Part shown: in pieces, positions 11,701-20,524 of the stretch
Numbering within the stretch: position 1 is the stretch's first letter
How the letters are laid out: each line of letters begins with the position of its first letter
From: Desulfobacterales bacterium
GTDB taxonomy: Bacteria > Desulfobacterota > Desulfobacteria > Desulfobacterales > Desulfosarcinaceae
Assembly (NCBI GenBank): GCA_016218685.1
Contig: JACRDD010000019.1
Span: 1 to 64,000, forward strand
DNA length: 64,000 nt
Direction: 5' to 3'
The notes under the pieces: model-generated
What the model was told of the DNA's origin: nothing
The model's database searches: none
The model's input: only the letters and a program-made list of their open reading frames with translations
Made by a program: the position numbers and the translations under genes

Positions 11701-11758
11701 GATTCCTCGCCTTGCACCCCAGTGGATGCACGAGACATACTCGTTCTCGGAGGATTAG
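5786..11758 (+). CDS. STAND NTPase with N-terminal Cap4-like nuclease domain (Avs-like)
   Basis: 1,990 residues. Residues 1-130 look like a PD-(D/E)XK fold of the Cap4/DUF4297 kind: Glu21 in the first helix, Trp52-Asp53-Asp54, then YYQVKH with Gln68 and Lys70. A P-loop ATPase follows: Walker A ASPGSGKT (Lys307), Walker B FVIVID (409-414) and GIDHAAR. The remaining 1,400 residues are helical and probably form the ligand-sensing superhelix. Nuclease-STAND-sensor order and size match Avs antiphage proteins, which recognise phage proteins and then cut DNA. That role is inferred. It is a single gene, AT-richer and with different codon use from its neighbours. The ATG at 5786 has no clear RBS. No partner gene is present. 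Confidence 0.75.
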   Translation: MTIDRKRGNKSAGIGDPYWYEWGIGLLKAVEMLNPDSGIDAVAFQKDGVKGWDDVIIRYHSGHKVYYQVKHSRPRSHLTFSDLVAKTENGTSLLGSLSAAWHDIGPSRTDTSCILITNRSTGTKPSRSKNGAFYPPLSKFIEHISTELGRVASLEAVIVPDEWQDAWGLWLSEMGAIPPNEKIHFLRAMTISSEAPQLEEMQDKLCASLSAALGISKLKAKPLIQNLLSALFKWTTSLRGENEWVTPEDVMQTLAESEPDIFGYCDVPTPAPYFPSREAAADAITELLTRDAEHQVVFLEASPGSGKTSVVSRIVNQRADDYSTLTVDIRYYAYKPITPDSPALPADADLSASPESLWYSLLSQVRERLRGRLMEFRVPVRNHFITASEARDNVLRLSTLLAKDKRTPFVIVIDGIDHAARAHRKGIPSLLESLPAPEVIPNGVRILIAGQPAAGYPEYPIWLRTHHRLVAKIGLGPIKIQDTRLLLNSSPTKISAENLEHAARIIQGVADGNTLAMVFSVAEAERCQGLDELQERLTKRQLHSGVHAYYQAIWNAAIPASPSGIAPYLSSVLCILRERVTGTMMHEAFPAWGKPAPEWDAILTSLEPLVVHDERGFRVKHNDIRVFLEGEMRTDNTALMRVASLLANYYMGPSADPYFRQESVFTLLGLSGRAAEKARIFNPAWVLDAAAYGRDISAIQREAEEAFQAVPDLRDWDAALDVACGGLTLAKLTECIDASPELLERSGISRKPLPQCLETERFVLPFNRWNDSTIRRILSDAKILFESAEIDRAKGLMEHWLSGISPMAIATSVAGMIDNHGIRNEKTLAIGVGSLFEDWGLISFRLEIQTDRGDPTSDLENEATYLFEKGWITTCVVESDQEGAFTRLKAFNPRYIGTLEVAIEEASKKGMWDFVGNLLVTLTKNKDGLNFDFRIKAAYWSLKALGADSAKDWLAVLPEVRTGQYPSNSDEMPLMIYLAKVIGWVEPQREASSIAAELVDTIILQRRHVHDRGSLLLPLKAAAMIGIIERMLRKKDPSSAAALVPPSTVRGVIELIWKNRHSPDLYEFRGKALNLTFELIKHCLEIGGAHGEMVLSLSLSNAELFPVDQRMPVLWEILRSRGYTDVLYRWANHWIGEQGAAWSGVDFSERAEIVDKMSHIAREEGWDEMATAAETKLRHHLIGYSTHKEYAFREPLDWLGEMVRHTPCAWCEEGIQLLELCRECDDQGGDNRFRSDIKAEVAAAAFRCGPASAWAFFHWFDKETQQHWLQTVRATLTEAIKRVISDGTVTNPTDILALWSCAVGLTRWFDKYQAQTLTAIRDSIIAKSPPEGRDDLLNRMRSITPGEVLREEYDKDGQNHEPMVEDGISSTEANKVEDAVAALVLQVEGGQEPSLLMIGQLALRIARDNPANREKLMSTIFELVDTNSNYSTKWGYWGKAHPLRNLVPAIREHEVWELMRAAIRSVGTASWTWSVPHNVHLICLFYAAGKGIEQLKRGAQSVLAMHRLWARLPEGPGTDVKEHSVENSVNNWSCFSALVLRRMLSADSAETISAALRGLAAVVEVLPENLPIVFSHCGQRERSWLLLCMEVWAARHPKVIAPVLEEMCIQEKGGKLLTKIQLWICRLMLGKTAAGGKPNSSFMPTAIRESEGYSQILTRRQKLLKAGSRAEGSTRLANTYSAAHGWISRIAKVTGHDTNDLESKIAEAINTQPPNMDESLRPSIQRAFATEDGDMIITGGMETILDDVLTLELRKPEWSENDASNIAIAITQGDDPWIVRQSPLPSPPSFDWPEQKEVENWLDSKTDNGEVLNRLRLLTRGDDLQDGQVTLGSYLRLFTSHYDFEMWYWLEHVRSEGNVASRAPLCPSGRCFQLFLSDRFEPQPAGRAPLVFFSRSFLSLSFSTLEIIPAKLLQEHLRWEPSAENPLVWHKDGRIIAKYERYHGPLNYNWSRRHMRKPTLSRWVVSAEELAKIPRLAPQWMHETYSFSED

Positions 11759-11840
11759 AATGTCCGTTAACACACAAAACAATCAGGTCTTGAATGAAAC
11801 AGTGGAAATTAGAACGCCAAACCGTTAAATTATTTGAGTC

Positions 11841-12093
<253 letters not shown>

Positions 12094-12152
12094 GCCATGG
12101 CTGCCCGCGTCCGGTCCGCAGCAATCCGCCGCCAGGGAGGAGTACTATCAAG

Positions 12153-13604
12153 ATGGAGACCTTCGATTCGTATGATCCGGGGGATTTTTACGACGAGTTG
12201 ATCGATGCCGAGGGCCACGCCCGCCCCGGCGCCCGCCTGCTGGTGAACAAGATCAATTCCCTGCCGACGGGCGACCTGACCATGCGCCAGAAAGCGGCCG
12301 AGGCCCTGCTGCTCAAGATGGGCATTACCTTCAACGTCTACGGCCGGGACGAGGGCACCGAAAAGATTTTTCCCTTCGACATCATTCCGCGCATCGTGGC
12401 CGCCGGCGACTGGGAGCAGATCGAAAGCGGGCTCAAGCAGCGCATCTTCGCCCTCAACGCGTTTATCCAGGATATCTATAACGGCAAACAGATTCTCAAA
12501 GACAAGGTGGTTCCCGAAGAGCTGATCCTCACCAGCCGCACCTACCGCAAGGAGTGCGAGGGATTCACCCCGCCCCGGGGCATCTGGTGCCACGTGACCG
12601 GCACCGACCTGGTGCGCGACCGCGACGGGCGCTTCTACGTGCTGGAAGACAACCTGCGCTGTCCCTCGGGGGTCTCCTACGTGCTGGAAAACCGCCAGGT
12701 GCTCAAGCGCACCTTTCCCCAGGTGTTCGAGGCCTCCCGGGTGCGGCCGGTGGACGACTATCCCTCCAAACTGCTTGAGATGCTCTCCTATCTGGCCCCC
12801 GAACATGTCCAGGCGCCCACCATCGGCGTGCTGACCCCCGGCATCTACAACAGCGCCTACTTCGAGCACTCGTTTCTCTCCCAGCAGATGGGCGTGGAGT
12901 TGGTGGAGGGCCAGGACCTGGTGGTGGCCGACGGCTTCGTGCACATGCTCACCACCAAGGGCCTCAAGCGCGTGGATGTGCTCTACCGGCGCATCGACGA
13001 CGACTTCATCGACCCGCAGGTCTTCCGCCCCGACTCGCTGCTGGGGGTCCGGGGCCTCATCGGCGTGTACAAGGCCGGCCGCGTCGCCATGGCCAACGCG
13101 CCGGGCACCGGTATCGCCGACGACAAGGTGATCTACGCCTATGTGCCCAAGATCATCAAATACTACACCGGCCAGGAGGCCATCCTGCCCAACGTGCCCA
13201 CCTACATCTGCGGTGACCCCGCGGACCGGGCCTATGTGCTGGCCCACCTGGACCAGTTGGTGGTCAAGGCCGCCAACGAGTCGGGTGGCTACGGCATGCT
13301 GGTGGGGCCCCACGCCAGCGCGGCCGAACGGGACGCCTTTGCCGCCAAGATCCAGGCCGAACCGCGCAACTACATGGCCCAGCCCACCATTTCACTCTCC
13401 CGGGTGCCCACCATCGTGGGCGACCGCATCGAGGGGCGCCACGTGGACCTGCGGCCCTACGTGCTCTTCGGCGAAGAGATCTACGTGCAGCCCGGCGGCC
13501 TGACCCGGGTGGCCTTGACCAAAGGATCGCTGGTGGTCAACTCTTCCCAGGGCGGTGGAAGTAAAGACACGTGGGTGTTGGGCGGCGAAACCATAACAAG
13601 TTAA
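12153..13604 (+). CDS. Circularly permuted type-2 ATP-grasp protein
   Basis: 483 residues of the DUF404/DUF407-type circularly permuted ATP-grasp family. Typical segments are [71 protein letters not shown] and [11 protein letters not shown]. The family is predicted to form peptide or amide bonds with ATP; the substrate is unknown. RBS GGGAGG lies 12 bases before the ATG. It is the first gene of a run with alpha-E and transglutaminase genes, a known conserved association (Iyer and colleagues predicted a peptide-modification pathway). A second version lies fused at 17999. Confidence 0.9.
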   Translation: METFDSYDPGDFYDELIDAEGHARPGARLLVNKINSLPTGDLTMRQKAAEALLLKMGITFNVYGRDEGTEKIFPFDIIPRIVAAGDWEQIESGLKQRIFALNAFIQDIYNGKQILKDKVVPEELILTSRTYRKECEGFTPPRGIWCHVTGTDLVRDRDGRFYVLEDNLRCPSGVSYVLENRQVLKRTFPQVFEASRVRPVDDYPSKLLEMLSYLAPEHVQAPTIGVLTPGIYNSAYFEHSFLSQQMGVELVEGQDLVVADGFVHMLTTKGLKRVDVLYRRIDDDFIDPQVFRPDSLLGVRGLIGVYKAGRVAMANAPGTGIADDKVIYAYVPKIIKYYTGQEAILPNVPTYICGDPADRAYVLAHLDQLVVKAANESGGYGMLVGPHASAAERDAFAAKIQAEPRNYMAQPTISLSRVPTIVGDRIEGRHVDLRPYVLFGEEIYVQPGGLTRVALTKGSLVVNSSQGGGSKDTWVLGGETITS

Positions 13605-13637
13605 AGGCTGAAAGAGGCAAGTTCAGGAGGCAAACCG

Positions 13638-14612
13638 ATGCTCAGCCGTGTGGCCAACTCGATCTACTGGATGTGCCGCTATATCGAACGGGCCGAAAAC
13701 GTGGCCCGTTTCATCAGCGTCAATCTCAACCTGGTGCTGGACATGCCCTCGGAAAAGGGCAAGCACTGGGAGCCGCTGGTCATGACCACCGGCGACCAGG
13801 CCTTCTTCGATAAACACCATCCGGACTACAACCGGGAGACGGTGATCCGCTTTCTGACCTTCGAGCGGAACTATCCCAACTCCATCCTGGCCTGCGTGGC
13901 GGCGGCCCGGGAGAACGGCCGATCGATCCGCGAAATCATCTCCTCGGAGATGTGGGAGCACCTGAACACCTTCTACCTGGAGCTGGCCGACGCCAAAAGC
14001 CCGCGCTTCGCCCTGGAAGATCCCCACCGCTTCTTCAAGATCATCCAGATGCGCAGCCACCTCTTCACCGGCCTGATGGACTGCACCATGAGCCACGGCG
14101 AAGCCTGGAACTTCGCCCGCATCGGCATGATGATCGAACGGGCCGACAAGACCTCGCGCATCCTGGACGTGAAGTACTTCATGCTGCTGCCCCAGGCCGA
14201 GCTGGTCAACACCCCCATCGACAACATCCAGTGGACGGCGGTGCTCAAATCGGCCAGCGCCTTCGAAATGTTCCGCAAGGCCCATCACCACATCACCCCC
14301 CGGGGCGTGGCCAACTTCCTGATCTTCGACAGCCAGTTTCCGCGCTCGATCCGCCACTGCATCTCCAAGGCCATGGTCTGCCTGCACCGCATCGGCGGTT
14401 CCGCGCCCGGATCGGTGCACAACGAGGCCGAAAAGCGGCTGGGCCGCCTGGAGGCCGACCTGGCGTACACCGACATCGACGAGGTGGTCCACCAGGGCAT
14501 GCACGAGTACCTGGACAACCTGCAGACGCGCCTCAACCGGGTGGACATGGCCATCGGCACCACCTTCTTCAATCTGAAACCCTTGATCGAAACCGCCACC
14601 AACGAACAGTAG
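13638..14612 (+). CDS. Alpha-E domain protein
   Basis: 324-residue all-helical alpha-E protein, beginning LSRVANSIYWMCRYIERAENVARF, which is the family signature. Function is not known biochemically. It nearly always accompanies circularly permuted ATP-grasp and transglutaminase-like genes, as here, and is thought to assist the ligase. RBS AGGAGG lies before the ATG. 33 bases separate it from the ATP-grasp gene and 12 from the next gene, so the three are probably cotranscribed. Confidence 0.92.
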   Translation: MLSRVANSIYWMCRYIERAENVARFISVNLNLVLDMPSEKGKHWEPLVMTTGDQAFFDKHHPDYNRETVIRFLTFERNYPNSILACVAAARENGRSIREIISSEMWEHLNTFYLELADAKSPRFALEDPHRFFKIIQMRSHLFTGLMDCTMSHGEAWNFARIGMMIERADKTSRILDVKYFMLLPQAELVNTPIDNIQWTAVLKSASAFEMFRKAHHHITPRGVANFLIFDSQFPRSIRHCISKAMVCLHRIGGSAPGSVHNEAEKRLGRLEADLAYTDIDEVVHQGMHEYLDNLQTRLNRVDMAIGTTFFNLKPLIETATNEQ

Positions 14613-14624
14613 GAAGGAGCAGCC

Positions 14625-17600
14625 GTGGGAATCCACGTCGCCCTGAACCATAAGACCGCCTATCGCTACGACCGCCCGGTGAGCCTCGGCCCCCAGACGG
14701 TGCGGCTCCGGCCGGCGCCCCACTGCCGCACGCCGATCCTGAGCTACTCGCTGACGGTGACGCCGAAAAAGCATTTCATCAACTGGCAGCAGGACCCCTT
14801 CAGCAACTTCCTGGGCCGCCTGGTCTTTCCGGAAAAGACCACCGAATTCCAGGTAGAGGTGGACCTGGTGGCCGAGATGATCATCATCAACCCCTTCGAC
14901 TTCTTTCTGGCGCCCGAGGCCGATCGCTTCCCCTTGACCTATGAGGCGACGCTGGCCACGGACCTCTTCCCCTATCTGGCGCGCCAACCGGCCGGCCCCA
15001 AGCTGGCCGCCTACCTGGCCGGCATCGACCGCGGCCCCCGGCAGACCATCGACTTTCTCGTGGACTTGAACCGCCGCTTGAGCCAGACGATCCGCTATCT
15101 CATCCGCCTGGAACCCAACGTGCAAAGCTGCGAGCAGACCCTGACCCTGGGCAGCGGCTCGTGCCGGGACACGGCCTGGCTGCTGGTGAACCTGTTGCGC
15201 CATCTGGGCCTGGCCGCGCGCTTCGTCTCGGGCTACCTGATCCAGCTTGCGCCCGACGTCAAATCCCTGGACGGCCCCTCCGGGCCGGCGAGCGACTTCA
15301 CCGACCTGCACGCCTGGACCGAGGTGTACCTGCCCGGCGCCGGCTGGGTGGGCCTGGACCCCACCTCGGGCCTTCTGGCCGGCGAGGGGCACATCCCCCT
15401 GGCCTGCTCGCCCGAGCCCCAGACGGCGGCGCCCATCAGCGGAGCCCTGGACGAATGCGAGGTCGCCTTCCACCACCAGATGAGCGTGCGGCGCATTCTG
15501 GAAGCGCCCCGGGCCACCCGACCCTACCCGGAGGAGATCTGGCAGGCCATCGAGGATCTCGGCGACCGCGTGGATGGCGTGCTGGCGGCGGCCGACGTGC
15601 GCCTCACCATGGGCGGCGAACCCACCTTCGTCTCCATCGACGACATGGACGGCGCCCAGTGGACCACCGCGGCCCTGGGCGAAGAAAAGCAGCGGCTGGC
15701 CGAATCCCTGATCTTAAGCCTGCGGCGCCAGTGGGCGCCGGGCGGTCTGCTGCATCACAGCCAGGGCAAATGGTATCCGGGCGAATCCCTGCCGCGCTGG
15801 GCCTTGGGATGCTACTGGCGCGCCGACGGCCAACCGGTGTGGCAGGACGACCGCTGGCTGGCCGACACCGCCAAGGATTACGGCTTCGGCGCGGGCGACG
15901 CCCAACGCTTCATCGAGACCCTGGCCGACGCCCTGGGGGTCAGCCGGCGCTACATCCGCGAAGGCTACGAAGATATTCTTTACTTCCTGCACCAGGAGCA
16001 ACGCCTGCCGGTCAACGTGGACCCCGGCGACCCGCGCCTGGACGATGCCGAGGAGCGGGCGCGCCTGGTGGAAACCTTCCGGCGCGGCCTGGGGGCGGTG
16101 GTGGGGTATGTGCTGCCGTTGCAGTATGGTTCGTGGAAGAGCGGTCCCTGGCCGTTCCGGGGCGGCCGCATGTTTCTGCTGCCCGGGGACTCGCCGGCCG
16201 GCTTGCGCCTGCCCCTGACGTCGCTGCCCTGGGTCGCGCCGGCCGACCTGGCCGTGGATTATCCCCTGGACCCCCTGGCCGAGCGCGGCCCCCTGCCCGA
16301 TCCGCACGCGGGCCAGCCGTTTCTCGAAGGCCATGCCGCGCAAGGGGCGGGCGCCGGCGTGCGGCCCCAGCCCCCGGCCTTCGACGATCCCGCGCCGGTG
16401 GCCGGCGAATCGGCCGCCTGGTTGGTGCGCACGGCCCTGTGCGTGCAGCCCCGGAGCGGCCGGCTGTATGTTTTCATGCCGCCCATCGCCGCCCTGGAGG
16501 GGTACCTGGAGCTGATCGCCGCCATCGAACGCACCGCCGCGCAAACCGGATTGCCGGTGGTCATCGAGGGCTATACGCCGCCTTACGATCCACGCCTGAA
16601 ATACCTGAAGATCACCCCGGACCCGGGCGTCATCGAAGTCAACATTCAGCCCATGCACACTTGGCGCGAAATGGTGGCCTGCACCACGGCCCTGTACGAA
16701 ACGGCCCGCCGGACGCGCCTGGGCACCGAAAAGTTCATGCTCGACGGACGCCACACCGGCACCGGCGGCGGCAACCACATCGTGCTGGGCGGCGCCACGC
16801 CGGCCGACAGTCCCTTTCTGCGCCGGCCCGACCTGCTGCGCAGCCTGATCACCTTCTGGAACAACCATCCTTCGCTCTCGTTTCTCTTCTCCGGGCTCTT
16901 CATCGGCCCCACCAGCCAGCAGCCGCGCATCGACGAGGCCCGCCACGACAGCCTCTACGAGCTGGAGATCGCCTTTGCCGAACTGGACCGCCAGACCGCC
17001 CCGGGCCGCCCCTGCCCGCCCTGGCTGGTGGACCGCCTCTTCCGCCACCTGCTGGTGGATGTCACCGGCAACACCCACCGGGCCGAGTTCTGCATCGACA
17101 AGCTCTACTCGCCGGACAGCGCCGCCGGCCGCCTGGGGCTCGTGGAGCTGCGTGCCTTCGAGATGCCGCCCCACGCCCGCATGAGCCTGGCCCAGCAACT
17201 GCTGCTGCGCACATGTGTGGCCTGGTTCTGGCAAAGCCCCTATCGCCGGCCGCTGGTGCGCTGGGGCACCCGGCTGCACGACCGCTTCATGCTGCCGGCC
17301 CTGGTACGCGAAGATTTCGGCGACGTGCTCCAGACGCTCGCCGAGGCCGGATTCCCGCTGTCCATGGAGTTCTTCCATCCCCATTTCGAATTCCGCTTCC
17401 CGGTCTACGGCCAGGTCGTCTGCCAGGGCCTGACCGTCGAACTGCGCCAGGCCCTGGAGCCGTGGCATGTGCTGGGCGAGGAGCCGGGCGCCGGCGGCAC
17501 CGTGCGCTACGTGGACGCGTCGGTGGAGCGGCTGCAGGTCCAGGTGACGGGCATGACCGGCGACCGCCACATCGTGGTCTGCAACGGCCGGCGCGTGCCC

Positions 17601-17936
17601 CTGCACCCCACCCGACAGGCCGGGGTCTTCGTGGCCGGCATCCGCTACCGCGCCTGGCAGCCGCCGGCCTGCCTGCATCCGACCATCGGCGTGCACGCCC
17701 CCCTGACCATCGACCTGTTCGACACCTGGACCGGCCGGGCCGTGGGCGGCTGCACCTATCATGTGGGCCATCCGGGCGGCCGCAACCACGAGACGTTTCC
17801 GGTCAACAGCTACGAGGCCGAAGGCCGGCGCCATGCGCGCTTCATCCCCGGCGGCCACACCCCCGGCCCACGGCCGACGCCGCCCGAACCGCAACCCAAT
17901 CCCGACTTTGCGTACACCCTTGATTTGCGACGGTGA
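14625..17936 (+). CDS. Transglutaminase-like protein with DUF2126 C-terminal region
   Basis: 1,103 residues. Residues 1-300 are a bacterial transglutaminase-like cysteine peptidase fold: N-terminal beta domain, then catalytic Cys in GSGSCRDTAWLLV, His in DLHAWTEVYLPG and Asp in GLDPTSG. The remaining 800 residues are the DUF2126 part (VRLTMGGEPTFVS, YTPPYDPRLKYLKITPDPG, GTGGGNHIVLGG, NTHRAEFCIDKLYSPD). Starts at GTG with AAGGAG just upstream. The fused architecture is common in this gene family. Likely role: amide bond cleavage or transfer on the product of the linked ATP-grasp ligase (inference). No signal peptide, so cytoplasmic. Confidence 0.92.
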   Translation: MGIHVALNHKTAYRYDRPVSLGPQTVRLRPAPHCRTPILSYSLTVTPKKHFINWQQDPFSNFLGRLVFPEKTTEFQVEVDLVAEMIIINPFDFFLAPEADRFPLTYEATLATDLFPYLARQPAGPKLAAYLAGIDRGPRQTIDFLVDLNRRLSQTIRYLIRLEPNVQSCEQTLTLGSGSCRDTAWLLVNLLRHLGLAARFVSGYLIQLAPDVKSLDGPSGPASDFTDLHAWTEVYLPGAGWVGLDPTSGLLAGEGHIPLACSPEPQTAAPISGALDECEVAFHHQMSVRRILEAPRATRPYPEEIWQAIEDLGDRVDGVLAAADVRLTMGGEPTFVSIDDMDGAQWTTAALGEEKQRLAESLILSLRRQWAPGGLLHHSQGKWYPGESLPRWALGCYWRADGQPVWQDDRWLADTAKDYGFGAGDAQRFIETLADALGVSRRYIREGYEDILYFLHQEQRLPVNVDPGDPRLDDAEERARLVETFRRGLGAVVGYVLPLQYGSWKSGPWPFRGGRMFLLPGDSPAGLRLPLTSLPWVAPADLAVDYPLDPLAERGPLPDPHAGQPFLEGHAAQGAGAGVRPQPPAFDDPAPVAGESAAWLVRTALCVQPRSGRLYVFMPPIAALEGYLELIAAIERTAAQTGLPVVIEGYTPPYDPRLKYLKITPDPGVIEVNIQPMHTWREMVACTTALYETARRTRLGTEKFMLDGRHTGTGGGNHIVLGGATPADSPFLRRPDLLRSLITFWNNHPSLSFLFSGLFIGPTSQQPRIDEARHDSLYELEIAFAELDRQTAPGRPCPPWLVDRLFRHLLVDVTGNTHRAEFCIDKLYSPDSAAGRLGLVELRAFEMPPHARMSLAQQLLLRTCVAWFWQSPYRRPLVRWGTRLHDRFMLPALVREDFGDVLQTLAEAGFPLSMEFFHPHFEFRFPVYGQVVCQGLTVELRQALEPWHVLGEEPGAGGTVRYVDASVERLQVQVTGMTGDRHIVVCNGRRVPLHPTRQAGVFVAGIRYRAWQPPACLHPTIGVHAPLTIDLFDTWTGRAVGGCTYHVGHPGGRNHETFPVNSYEAEGRRHARFIPGGHTPGPRPTPPEPQPNPDFAYTLDLRR

Positions 17937-17998
17937 ACGGACTAAATCTGTCCAGGCGCCGCTGGGGGCCAATCGAAGGAAGGTGAGTCAGCAACGGC

Positions 17999-20524
17999 AT
18001 GAACGACATCCATCAGCCCGGGCCGATCCGGCCCCGACCCGCGCCGGCATCCCTGTTCAATGCGGCGGACTTCCCGGAGCACGCCTTCCGGGAGGCCTTC
18101 GACGCGGGGGGCTCGCCCCGGGGCCACTGGCAGCCTGTGACGGCGGCCCTGGAAGCCATTGCCCCCGAGGAGCTCAACCAGCGCCAGGAGCGGGTCCGGC
18201 GCATGCGCCACGAGGACGGCGCCACCTTCAACCCCTTCGACGATCCCAGCGGGCGCGGCACGCCCTGGGCCCTGGAGATGATCCCGCTGCCCATCCCGGC
18301 CGGAGAGTGGGCCGAGGTGGAGACCGGGCTGGTCCAGCGGGCGTTGCTGCTGGAACGGATTCTGGCCGATGTCTACGGCCCCCAGAACCTGCTCAAGGAG
18401 GGGCTGCTGCCGGCCGAACTCGTCTATGCCAACCCCAATTTCCTGCACGCCTGCCACGGCATCGTACCGGCCGGCAAGCGCTTCCTGACCTACTATGCGG
18501 CCGATCTGTACCGCGGGTCGGACGGCCGCTTCCAGGTACTGCGCGATTACGGCGCCAACCCGGCCGGTCTGGGGTATGCCCTGGAAAACCGTATCGTCCT
18601 GTCGCGGGTCTTTTCCGAGCTCTACCACCAGACCCAGATCCGCCGCCTGGCCCCGTTTTTCCAGACCTTGCACCGCAGCCTGATCCAGCGGGCGTCGCTG
18701 CGCCACCAGGACCCGGGCATCGTGCTGCTGTCGCCCGGACCCGAGAGCCGCATCTACTTCGAGCACGCCCTGCTCTCGCGCTACCTGGGCTACCCGCTGG
18801 TGGAAGGCGAGGACCTGACCGTGCGCAACGGCCAGGTGTTCCTCAAGAAGCTGGCCGGCCTGGAGCCGGTGGAGGCCATCGTCCGCCACATCGCCGACGG
18901 CGCCAGCGACCCGTTTGCCCTGCGCCGGGAAGCGGCCGGCGGGGTGGCCGGGCTGATCCAGGCCTTTCGCGAGCAGCGGGTGGAAATCGTCAACCCCATC
19001 GGCAGCGGGTTCGTGGACACGCCGGTCCTGCCGCTCTTCCTGCCTGAGTTGTGCCGCCGGTTGACGGGCGAGGCGCTGCGCCTGGAGAGCCACCCGGGCT
19101 GGTGGTGCGGACGCGAAGATGAACGCCGTCACGTGCTGGCCAATCCGGGACAGATGCGCATCGGCCCGGCCATGGCACGCACGGGTGCCGCCCCGCAACT
19201 GCACGACCTGACCGCGGCCATGGCGGCCGCGCCCCACCTGTTCATGGCCCGCCCGCCGGTGGCGCCGGCCACGGTGCCTGCCTGGGACCAGGGACGGGTC
19301 CGGCCCCGCTACGCCCTGCTGCGGGTGTTTGCCTGCGCCACGGAACAGGGTTTCGCCGTCATGCCCGGCGGCCTGGCCATCACCGCCGCCGATGTGGCCA
19401 CCGTGACCGGCGAAACGCCGGAACTGCAACGCAGCAAGGATATCTGGGTGCTTTCCGATCAACCGGTGGAACCATTCAGTCTGATGAGCGGCCTGCGCAC
19501 CGTGGCCGAGTTCCGGCGCGGCAGCGACCTGCCCAGCCGGGTGGCCGACCATCTGCTCTGGCTGGGGCGCTATCTGGAACGGGCCGAGGGGCTGGTGCGG
19601 CTGCTGCGCTCGCTCTTCCGCCGCCTGGCCGGCGAGGCCGGCCTGGCCGACATCCCCGAACTGGCCTACCTGCTCGATATCCTGCGAGCGGAAAATGCCA
19701 TCCCCCCGGCCCCTGCGGACGCCGCCGGCCCGCCCCGCTACCGGGAGCTGACCACCCAGCTCAAGGCCGCCCTATTTCAAAAGGAGCGTCCCGAAACGGT
19801 GGTGGCCATCCTCAAGCGCGTGCAGGAGGCGGCCCGCAATGTGCGCGACCGGCTCTCCCTGGATGCCTGGCGGGCCATCAACCACCTGGATGGCTTTGCC
19901 GACAATCAGACCGGCGACCCGCTGGAGCTGCTCAACGACACGCTGTTCACCCTGAGTGCCTTCAGCGGCCTGGCCATGGAGAGCATGACCCGGGGATTGG
20001 GGTGGCGCTTCATGGACATGGGACGCCGGGTGGAGCGCGCCCTGAACCAGACCGCCCTGATCCGCATCGGCCTGATCCCGTTGTGCGCCGAATCCCGCGG
20101 CGCCCTGGAGGCCTTGCTGGAGGTCTCCGACAGCATCATGACCTACCGGGCCCGCTACCGCACCTCCTTCCAGTTGGCGCCCATATTGGATCTGCTGTTG
20201 TTGGACGAGAGCAATCCCAAATCCCTGGCCTTCCAGCTCAGCCAACTGTCGGCCCATGTGGAGCACCTGCCCCGGCCGGGCGACCGACGCTTCGCCACGC
20301 CCGAAGAGCGCATGACCCTGGAGATGCTTACGGCCGTGCGGTTGCTGGATCTGACCGGCCTGCGCTGCGACGAGGGCGGCGAAAAGAGTACTTCCCTGGC
20401 GGCATTCCTCCACACCATGGAAAACCGCCTCAAGGCCTTTGCCCAGCAAATCACGGCCCACTACCTGAGCCGGGTGCTCTCCACGCCCCATTTCTCGGCC
20501 ATCCGGGGTACGCCGGAACCATGA
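17999..20524 (+). CDS. Fusion of circularly permuted ATP-grasp and alpha-E domains
   Basis: 841 residues. The N-terminal 480 or so are a second circularly permuted ATP-grasp (FNPFDDPSGRGTPWALEMIP, LQVLRDYGANPAGLGYALENR, LVEGEDLTVRNG). The C-terminal 330 are alpha-E (SRVADHLLWLGRYLERAEGLVRLLRS, MTRGLGWRFMDMGRRVERA). It is the fused equivalent of the two genes at 12153 and 13638, but only distantly similar, so it is a second functional set and not a recent duplication. Its stop overlaps the ATG of the next gene (ATGA). Confidence 0.92.
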   Translation: MNDIHQPGPIRPRPAPASLFNAADFPEHAFREAFDAGGSPRGHWQPVTAALEAIAPEELNQRQERVRRMRHEDGATFNPFDDPSGRGTPWALEMIPLPIPAGEWAEVETGLVQRALLLERILADVYGPQNLLKEGLLPAELVYANPNFLHACHGIVPAGKRFLTYYAADLYRGSDGRFQVLRDYGANPAGLGYALENRIVLSRVFSELYHQTQIRRLAPFFQTLHRSLIQRASLRHQDPGIVLLSPGPESRIYFEHALLSRYLGYPLVEGEDLTVRNGQVFLKKLAGLEPVEAIVRHIADGASDPFALRREAAGGVAGLIQAFREQRVEIVNPIGSGFVDTPVLPLFLPELCRRLTGEALRLESHPGWWCGREDERRHVLANPGQMRIGPAMARTGAAPQLHDLTAAMAAAPHLFMARPPVAPATVPAWDQGRVRPRYALLRVFACATEQGFAVMPGGLAITAADVATVTGETPELQRSKDIWVLSDQPVEPFSLMSGLRTVAEFRRGSDLPSRVADHLLWLGRYLERAEGLVRLLRSLFRRLAGEAGLADIPELAYLLDILRAENAIPPAPADAAGPPRYRELTTQLKAALFQKERPETVVAILKRVQEAARNVRDRLSLDAWRAINHLDGFADNQTGDPLELLNDTLFTLSAFSGLAMESMTRGLGWRFMDMGRRVERALNQTALIRIGLIPLCAESRGALEALLEVSDSIMTYRARYRTSFQLAPILDLLLLDESNPKSLAFQLSQLSAHVEHLPRPGDRRFATPEERMTLEMLTAVRLLDLTGLRCDEGGEKSTSLAAFLHTMENRLKAFAQQITAHYLSRVLSTPHFSAIRGTPEP

